Assembly (NCBI GenBank): GCA_036925085.1
Contig: JAUPFP010000001.1
Coordinates: 1,803,001 to 1,867,000, forward strand
DNA from: Brachycybe producta
Taxonomy: Eukaryota > Arthropoda > Diplopoda > Playtdesmida > Andrognathidae
Direction of reading: 5' to 3'
DNA length: 64,000 nucleotides
A program made the translations under genes and the position numbers. Positions 56,400 through 64,000 of this stretch are shown in pieces. Numbering within the stretch: the first letter of the stretch is position 1; each line of letters opens with the position of its first letter. The notes under the pieces were generated by a model. The model searched no databases and had not been told where the DNA came from. It was given only the letters and a program-made list of their open reading frames with translations.

Positions 56400-57335
56400 T
56401 AGAAACTAGAAAGTGTTTTAGAAACTAGAATGGTAGATCAATCATGGTATTTTTTATGGTTTGATAGTTTTTTTTTTTAAATAAACTTTTTATGTCAATT
56501 TCAAAATGACCTAATTTTAATCAAATGATATTTTGGTAATTTTTGTCTATAAAAAGTTTATTTTGAACGATATATCAACATGAAAATGCTATTAAGTGAA
56601 TACAGCTACCATTCTAGTTTTTAAAACCCTTTCAATTTCTTCTTTGAGGTTTTAAAGTGTAATCGCAACTTGAACTCTGGTTACTCAGTTGTTTACGAGC
56701 AAAATTAATAGAAACTAGAAGGGTAGTTCAATCACTTAAAGGTATTTTCATGTTGATATTTTTTAAAATAAACTTTTTCCAGACAAAAATTTAAAAAAAA
56801 AATATCGTTTTGCTTACATTTTTGTCATTTTCAAATTAAATGAAAAGTTTATTTTGAAAGATGTCAACATGAAAAGTATCCTTAAGTGATTGAGTTACCC
56901 TTCTAGTTTCTAAAAATGTTTCTAGTTTTTCAACTTTGAACAGAATATTTTAATTTTCATCTATGAAAAGTTTATTTTGAAAGATATCAACATGAAATTA
57001 CACACGTGATTGAGCTACTTTTCTAGTTTTTAAAACCAGTTTTAAAATTTTACACCTAAAAGACAGAATAACCAGAGTTCAAAGGGCCGTTTTACACTTT
57101 AAAAGAATGTTATAAAAGGAATTGACAAGTGTGTTAGAAACTAGAAGGGCCGGTAGCTGAATCACTTAATAGTATTTTCATGTTTGATAGATATCGTTCA
57201 AAATAAACGTTTTTTTTTAAAAACAACAATTAAAATTATACAGACATAAAAAGCATATTTTGAAATATATCAAACTGAAAATACCTTTTAAGTGATTGAG
57301 TTACCCTTCTAGTTTCTAAAACACATTCAAGTTTC
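56400..57335. repeat. Cluster of CTAGAAG palindromes
   Basis: Complete palindromes at about 56400-56640, 56700-56935 and 57115-57330, plus a right arm at about 56955-57035. Arms read GTTTTAGAAACTAGAAGGG, AATCACTTAATAGTATTTTC, GATATCTTTCAAAATAAAC and their mirrors. The 56700 copy is among the best preserved in the window and is a good type copy. Confidence 0.8.
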
Positions 57336-59839
57336 TTTTCAAATTTTTATCTAAAAGAAGGGACGACGTTTCCTTCTTGAATTTGGTCCCTAAATATACA
57401 TGTTTCATATTAAAATCGAATATAAAAAAGGTGTTTTTTGTTTTTATAAAGAAGAAGCCGACAAAATCGTAAATCTTGATAAATGAGTTAAGATCAGAGT
57501 TAATTGTGAATTCTTTACTTACAAGTTTAAACTGGAATGAAGGATTTATGCAAATTGAGCTTATTACGCCCTTAGGCCCTTCATTGACACTCAAAAGAGC
57601 GGGTTTTCTTTGATGTACATTAAAATAAGGTCCAAATTCAAGAAGAAAATTTTTTCACTTAAATATCACTGTGTACTTTCTAAGCAGGATTCCAACATAA
57701 AAAAAACCTTGTGAAAGGATAGAGTCAACAAAACAAGGATTTTTATGTTTAGAAAGTCGGAACTTTGCTTTGAGAGTTCAAGTTGAAGTTTAAACTTTTG
57801 AAAGTATTAAGTTTCCCTTCTTGAAGTTAGACCTTTGATTATTAACTAACTTTGCAAAGTTTTTTTTTTAATTAGAGCATAAAATTGTGTTAAGGTAGTT
57901 TTAAAGTTTAAAGTTACGCCCTTTTGAACTCTTAGTTATTCTACTTTTTGAAAAAGTGGTTTAGAAACTAGAAAGGTCACTTCAAGTTGGGTGAAAATTT
58001 AAAAAAAATATTACCTCACTTTGGTGGTTTTAAAGTGTAAAAACGGCTCTTTCGGGTGGAAAATGAAGATATATTTGTATGTGTTTTAAAAACTAGAAGG
58101 GTAGGTCAATCACTTAAAATGTGTTTTAAAAACTAGAAGTGTAGGTCAATTACTTAAAAGGTATTTTCATGTTTTGACATCTTTCAAAATAAGCTTTTTT
58201 ATGTCAGGTTTAAAATGACCCAACTTTAAGCTGGCATTTTTTTTTAATTTTTGCCTATAAATAGTTTATTTTGAAAGATATCAACATTGAAAATACTATT
58301 AATTGATTGAGTTATCCTTCTAGTTTCTAAAACATCTTTCAAAATAAGCTTTTTTTATGTCAGGTTTAAAATGACCTAACTTTAAGCAGACATTTTAAAT
58401 TTTTTTTGTCTATAAATAGTTTATTTTGAAAGATATCAAGATTGAAAATATTATTAATTGATTGAGCAACAACCCCTTCTAGTTTCTAAAACATCTTTCA
58501 AAATAAGCTTTTTATGTTAGATTTAAAATGACCCAACTTTAAGCTGGCATTTTTAAATTTTTTGTCTATAAATAGTTTATTTTGAAAGATATCAACATTG
58601 AAAATACTATTAATTGATTAAGCTACCCTTCTAGTTTCTAAAACAACTAAAATTATTGAAAATTAACACCTGAAATCATCAAACAAAATAAACTTAACAA
58701 ATAACCAACAATTTTATTAAAAATGAAAAAAACAAACAAGATTTTTGTCTTAAAATTTTTCAAAATCAAAATCTTGAGGAGAGGAAACAATTACGACCAA
58801 ATTCCAATTATTAATTAATTTAATTAAATGACAATTAACAATTTTTAATGTGTAAGAATGTTGAATGTTGCTGTTGTTAGTAACGGAAAACAATTGTAAT
58901 TTTGAACCCTTAATTTTTTTTTATTAATTAAAAAACAATTACAAATATTTAATTGTGTAAATTAATTAAATTTCAATTTAAACAATTCTTTTTTACGAAC
59001 AAATTTCAAAATGTAAGTTTGGTTTTCTCTGTATTTTTTCTTTTTACGACATATGAACAGAAATGTACAATCTTATTAAGTTGTTACTTATTAAAAAACT
59101 TCGGAAATTAATTTAGGACGTTAAAATAACTAATTAAGAAAATTTTGTAAAATCAACTTTAAGAGAAAAATATGTTAAAAACTAGAAGAAAAAAATTAGT
59201 AAATTCTCAAAGTTTGAAAAATATGAAGTTTGTTGTGTTTCGATCAAACTTAATCCCATGTTGAAAAAAAATATATTTTGCACCATTCATTCATTTACTA
59301 TTCTAGTTTTTAACAATTACTTTCATTTTCTTCTAATTATTGTCGTCAAAAATGTTAAAAACTAGAAAGTTAGTAAATTCTCAAAGTTTGAAAAATACGA
59401 AGTTTGTTGTGTTTTCGATCAAACTTAATCCCATATTGAAAAAAAAAAAATACATTTTATCCCATTCATTTACTATTCTAGTTTCTAACAAATTGATGTC
59501 AGAAAATGTTAAAAACTAGAAAAGAACAAAGTTAGTAAATTCTCAAAGTTTGAAAAATACATGTTTCGATCAAACTTCTTATTTTTTAAAAAAATATATT
59601 TTACACCATTTATTCATTTACTATTCTAGTTTCTAACAATTGCTTTCAATTTTTTCTTAAAATTGCTATCAAAATTGCAGAATAACCAATTTTCACCACC
59701 TTTTAATATCTATTATGAATGCAATACCATTGTGTACTAAAACTTGTTGATAGATGCAGATGATGGCAGCCTAAAGGTATGTTTCCACTTAGACTCACCA
59801 AGTGTTGAGTGGAAACAATGCCTAAGAGAGAGGTAACTT
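57336..59839. other. Intergenic region downstream of UGT, repeat-rich
   Basis: CTAGAAG-family left arms lie at about 58085-58200 and right arms at about 58260-58340, 58420-58500 and 58565-58645 (three direct copies). A distinct variant with AATTCTCAAAGTTTGAAAAA centres forms three palindromes at about 59170-59320, 59345-59490 and 59500-59640. No gene seen. Candidate UGT poly(A) signals (TTTATT on this strand) occur near 59609. Confidence 0.6.
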
Positions 59840-62359
59840 TTAACCCGACTTAGCCTTCTTTTTAGCACCTTGTCCCTTATAAGGTCTACCTAATAATGGT
59901 GTTAGAACTACAATAAGAACCACCACCAATATTAATGCCAATGTGAATAAAGTAAAAATGGTTCCAAAAGTATCAATTAGAAAATATTCGTAAGTTTCAG
60001 TGTTGTGAGCCTCAGATTTCAGGTGATGAGCTCCATTGTTACGAATAACGTATTCGACCCAAAATGTAACACTTTCCATTGGTTCTTCCTTCCGATCTTT
60101 AAATAACTTCGAGGTTTTCTTAACATTTTCTTCATACCTGTCCCCCACCCCAAAAAAAAGTACAAATTCTTAGTAATGTTGTCAATTTTTTGGGGAGACC
60201 ATTTTTTAAAATTATATAAATTACCTTTTATCTGATAGAACTTTTTTAATTGTACTGACAAGATTATCTGCATTTAACTTATCTACGTTAACATGTTCGC
60301 AAAATCCTAGATTAGCAGCCAGGCCCAGATTTTTCAATTGATGTGTTGTGAACGGTAGTCCGATTAGCGGAACTTCGTGGTAAACGGATTCTTGAACATC
60401 AAGTGTACTTCCGGAACCAATGAATAACTTTACTTTCTGATTTCCTGTTTAAAAACATATGAATAAAACAAACAAGAATCGTAAAAAAACAAAAATGTTA
60501 AAATTGATATTTGACAATGCATTTTTCTATGCTGTTTTTTTTTTTGGGGAACTAAAATAGTCCCTCTGTCACAGGTCCTCTGAGATGCTTTGGAGAGTAA
60601 TTATTCACATTTCAAATATAAATACAGAAAGATTTCCTATTAATATTAGAATCAGAAATTTTTGGCAAAAATGCTAGCATGTAACAAGATGGCTGCCATG
60701 AAATAATGTTTTATTTTGAAAGATATCAATTTGGAAAATACTATTAGGATGTGTTTTATGAATAGGTTGATTTTCAACTCTTTGATTATTATTTTGTCTT
60801 TCAGACCAAAATTAAGAGAACATAGAAAGTGTTTTACAAACTAGAAGGGTAACTCAATCACTTAATAGTATTTTCATGTTGATATCTTTCATAATAAACT
60901 TTCCATAGATTTTCTAAAAAAAAAATGGCTGCCATTTAGACATATTATTTTTAAGTAATTTTTATCGTCAAAAGTAGGAATCGAATCCCATTATCAATAT
61001 GCATTTGAAAAGATCTACCCAAACAACCTGATGCAAATATTCCCTCGATAAATGGTTACGGCTTACGGACTTATGGTTCATTTCTATTATAGGATATGCC
61101 CCTGGCATGTGCCAACTTTGCCGAAGCCTTACTCCGGCCCTGCAAACAAACCATTTTGTTCCTCGTACCCAAAATATCTTGTTGTGGTGCTTTCGTCACA
61201 AGTTTAACATTCTTCGAAAGTCCTTCGATGTTTTCGGCATATTCCCAAATAACATTCTGCTGCAGTTGCGAAAACGCTTGAACCAATTGGTTTCTCGTTT
61301 TCGCTTGTAGCGTATCGTTGATCGAGACATAAATGACGCCATTATTTCCAGAATTATTTACAAATGTTTCTAAATCCTACAAAATAAACAATACCATTAA
61401 ATTATGAAATGCATAAATAGATAAATTTGCAAATTATACTTTTGGTAATTTCTTGGCTGGCCTACAATGCAGTCCTCCAACTTCGATAAAGTACGGCATC
61501 GTCGAAACTCGTGAATTGATCACGGGATTGGTATTTGTAAATAAAAGCGAAACATTTCCGAGTAACTCATTTATGGTCGGCGTGTTCGGAATGAGTTCGT
61601 GCGCAATGTGTTCTAGGGTCGAATAACCGTGGAAGTAGATGGCATGTAGGACACGAAAACTTACCCAAGTGTTATGCATTCTACCGGTATAAGACATTTT
61701 GCTAGGGTACGTTACGAAAGGTGACGAAATGTACGAGGAAAGGTGGGGAATGCTAAGGTACCAGGCAGTCTGCGGGTAGAGTACCGAAGGCGAGAGTAGT
61801 ATGGTCGGAACACCGAGATGATAAGCAAGCGGTAAACAAAACTCGTTGAAGATCGCATCGACGATAACCAAATCGTACTTAGGCGATTGAGTTTTGGGAT
61901 CTTTAGGATTTTTGATCAAGTTTTGAATGAAAGCATCTTCGTAAAAGGCAGATGCTTTGTTAACTAATTCGTTGATGACTCTTCCGTAATATTCAATTTC
62001 GACGAGTAGATCTTGCGAGTTATCCATGTGAGACGTGTCCTCGGTACGTTCGAGCAACACTTGGGTAACTTGGGAACCTTCGACGTAATCTTCCTTTAAC
62101 GAAGATACTACAGTGACCTAAGTAACCGTGTTCGTAAATCGTAATATCTTAGAATGTGCAACAGATTTGTTTTTTAAAAAAAAACATAGTAAGTAATTAT
62201 TTGTTATACCTTATGTCCATTCTTGCTAAGTCCATTGGCCACTGCATCAAAGACTATCTTATGACTTCTGGAATTTACGGTTATCATTAAGATGTTGTAG
62301 GTATTTATTTCGGCAACTGCTACCAATAGTAATGCAACCAGTACGAATAAAGACTTCAT
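59840..62359 (-). CDS. UGT-like: UDP-glycosyltransferase (UGT) with an altered donor-binding motif, 5 exons
   Basis: The family transfers sugar from UDP-sugar to small lipophilic molecules in the ER lumen. Exons in transcript order: 62359-62210, 62117-61440, 61376-61169, 60444-60225, 60137-59840. All junctions are GT-AG and in frame; 517 residues, typical length. Residues 1-16 are a signal peptide. H33 (SRSH) and D137 (VIVDAIF) match the catalytic His-Asp pair. APQQDIL (339-345) opens the donor signature, but what follows is unusual: FIGSGST (353-359) where the family has FITHGG, and THQ (379-381) where it has DQ. A membrane helix at about 475-497 is followed by a basic tail ending KAKSG, which fits a KxKxx ER-retrieval signal. 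The frame has no breaks, so it looks like a live gene, perhaps with changed or lost transferase activity. Confidence 0.93.
60445..61168. other. UGT intron 3 with two dispersed repeats
   Basis: At 724 bases this is by far the longest UGT intron. It holds the short repeat GACAATGCATTTTTCTATGC (about 60512-60605) and a CTAGAAG left arm (about 60820-60935). Confidence 0.7.
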
Positions 62360-63019
62360 CTTAGATACCTGAAAGAAAAAAAAACAATGTCTTTGGCCGT
62401 AAAATTGTCGTTGTGACAAAATTACTTTTGGAAATAAATATTCGGACCAAAGAAACTATCATGGAAGCTTCATAGGCCCTATAGAACATATTATTTGGAA
62501 GGCTATGCAAATGTTGAGGTTTCGTCAGCAGGTTTTAAGAGGGTATCTCAGTAATGTAACATATAGGGTATATCTCCCATCTGGCATACTAATGCACAGT
62601 GTGGAATCCCCACACACCGTTCAGTCAGTTCATTCTGGGGAATGTGATTAGTGATTACTGATTACTAGTGATTAGTTTCAAAGTTTGACAATAGCATTCT
62701 ATCAGAACTTCAGCAGCGAGACCGGTTAAGGGTTAGAAGTTTGTCGTGCAGACTTCGGCATGAATTTTAATTTTTTTATCGTGGTCTTGTCTTTAGCTAA
62801 GCTTCTAGTATGCTGTACAAAGTTGTACGTGTGGGTAGGTGTGACCACATCAAAAAAAAATTAGCGAAATCTTTGCACGAACAGATTTTTATTTTCCGTC
62901 AATTGCACCTAGGGCCATTCGACAATGAGATTTACTTCCAGAGGATGTTGTTGTGCAAGGAAAACATTTCATTTGAGAGGATTCATTAGGGTGCAATTTG
63001 GACAAGACAAATAAGGCCT
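62360..63019. promoter_or_regulatory. UGT upstream region
   Basis: 5' flank of the UGT. No TATA box or initiator can be assigned with confidence. About 62640-62680 has a small direct repeat (GTGATTA, GATTACT). No gene upstream within the window. Confidence 0.35.
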
Positions 63020-63290
63020 ATACTAAAGCCAGGCGCAAATGATAGGCAACAATGTAAGCTTGCAATCAGCAACAGTCTCCAGCAATTGTTGCTGGTTGCA
63101 GGCACCAAATTGATAGTTGACAACAGTAGTAAGTGGATGTTGTCTCTGCTCAGTATATAGTGAGCAGAGGGAGAACAAGCAACCATTGTGTGCCAGCCAG
63201 CATGCAACCACTTTCTTGTCACGTGTTCAGGATTTGGTTGCTGGTTGCTCCACTCATTTGGTTACCTATAATTTGTTCCCGGCCTAACGC
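63020..63290. mobile_element. Probable inverted-repeat element, GCC-GGG-ACAAAT ends
   Basis: AAAGCCAGGCGCAAATGATAGG on the left (given as AAAGCCAGGCGCAAATG, ATAGGCAAC) resembles the reverse complement of GTTACCTATAATTTGTTCCC...GGCCTAA on the right, with several mismatches. The interior has GTTGCTGGTTGCAGG and GGTTGCTGGTTGC words in both orientations. Its right end was the target of the ACAGGCA MITE at 63291. Confidence 0.5.
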
Positions 63291-63498
63291 ACAGGCATTT
63301 AGAAATCGGGAAGAACTTCAGTTGGCTCCGCCCTTGTTGTGACGACCGACAACTTCTAATTGGTTGGTTATGTAGTCTGACGTCACATGCTCTCCGCCCT
63401 TTTCAACGTCGAACCACACAACAAACCAATTAGAAGTTGCCGGTCGTCATAAAAATGGTGGAGCCAACTGAAGTTCTTCCCGATTTCTAACTGCCTGT
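63291..63498. mobile_element. ACAGGCA MITE with perfect 9-bp target duplication
   Basis: Starts ACAGGCATTTAGAAATCGGG and ends CCCGATTTCTAACTGCCTGT. GCCTAACGC occurs directly before (63282-63290) and after (63499-63507). It carries TGACGTCA in the left half, as other copies do. Confidence 0.93.
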
Positions 63499-63564
63499 GC
63501 CTAACGCTGCCTTTCGACTGAATTTGACATTTACATTCTAAGGAAAGGTTGTTGACAAAAGGTT

Positions 63565-63645
63565 AATTTGACAATGCATTTCTTATGCTCCTTTTTGACT
63601 AAATTATACCTTTTGTCATAGGCCCTCGAGGCTGCTGACAGAGTA
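63565..63645. repeat. Short dispersed ~80-bp repeat (forward copy)
   Basis: GACAATGCATTTCTTATGC, CATAGGCCCTCGAGGCTGC and GAGTAATTATTCAA are in the same order as in the copies at 15587, 60512 and (reversed) 18888. The region after it, to the end of the window, shows no gene. Confidence 0.6.
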
Positions 63646-64000
63646 ATTATTCAATACCTATTATTTTATTTTATGATTTTGTGTAAATTCCATGTCTTAA
63701 GATGGTTAAAATTTATTTTAAAGCATAAATACTAACGAAAGTTCGCCATTTTTTTTAATGGCAGACATTTTTACGAGAAATGGTAATAAATGTTATATTG
63801 AGCCTGAATTTGAAAAGTTTTCTGATTTTTCTTGATGTAGACTAGGTCAGTCCAGTTTTTTGTTGTTGTCATTAAGCCTATATAAAAGTTAGCCTGGAAG
63901 CTAAGCATTTTTTTTTATATAATTCTTAGATTAATATTACATAAGAAGACCCAATGATGGAGGACAACCTATTGTAAAGAGGGAAAAATTGTTTTAAGTA

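Noticed and set aside
27112..59839. tRNA or rRNA genes in the gene desert
   Set aside because: No cloverleaf with A and B boxes and no ribosomal motif was recognised by eye; a covariance-model scan would be decisive.

Overview
This is an AT-rich stretch of an animal (metazoan) nuclear genome. Four protein-coding genes can be read with confidence: lethal(2) giant larvae (LLGL), WW-domain-binding protein 2 (WBP2), a Frizzled receptor of the 1/2/7 class, and a UDP-glycosyltransferase (UGT). All splice sites are GT-AG. Many introns are only about 60-100 bases, and the larger ones are packed with repeats. Several repeats end as pogo/Tigger-like DNA transposons do. This fits an invertebrate with a compact gene structure, but I cannot name the species or phylum from the sequence alone.

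Layout. 1-1541: AT-rich 5' flank of LLGL. 1542-17384: LLGL on the + strand in 19 inferred coding exons (1049 residues), with introns 1, 2, 5, 12, 16 and 18 full of satellites and short transposons. 19786-21709: WBP2 on the - strand in seven exons (262 residues), convergent with LLGL. About 22960-24400: a tandem array directly upstream of Frizzled. 24679-26607: Frizzled on the + strand, one uninterrupted coding exon. 26608-59839: about 33 kb with no gene I can recognise, made of palindromic miniature transposons (MITE-like), minisatellites, microsatellites and one probable LINE reverse-transcriptase scrap. 59840-62359: UGT on the - strand in five exons (517 residues). The last 1.6 kb again holds repeats.

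Gene roles. LLGL (cortical polarity, antagonist of aPKC) and Frizzled (Wnt receptor) both belong to cell-polarity and developmental signalling. WBP2 is a PPxY adaptor that links WW-domain proteins such as YAP or Nedd4-type ligases to transcription. The UGT is an ER membrane enzyme family, but its sugar-donor motif is strongly altered here. I see no sign that the four genes form a functional cluster.

The most informative non-coding material is a set of inverted-repeat elements. (1) A family whose ends read ...GAAACTAGAAG... and ...CTTCTAGTTTC... is found across the whole window, alone, in pairs, nested, and as tandem half-element satellites inside LLGL introns. (2) A family of about 208 bp ends in ACAGGCA/TGCCTGT. 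Three copies have perfect 9-bp target duplications, and for one of them the empty target site survives in the other arm of a long palindrome. No transposase gene was found, so all of these look non-autonomous.
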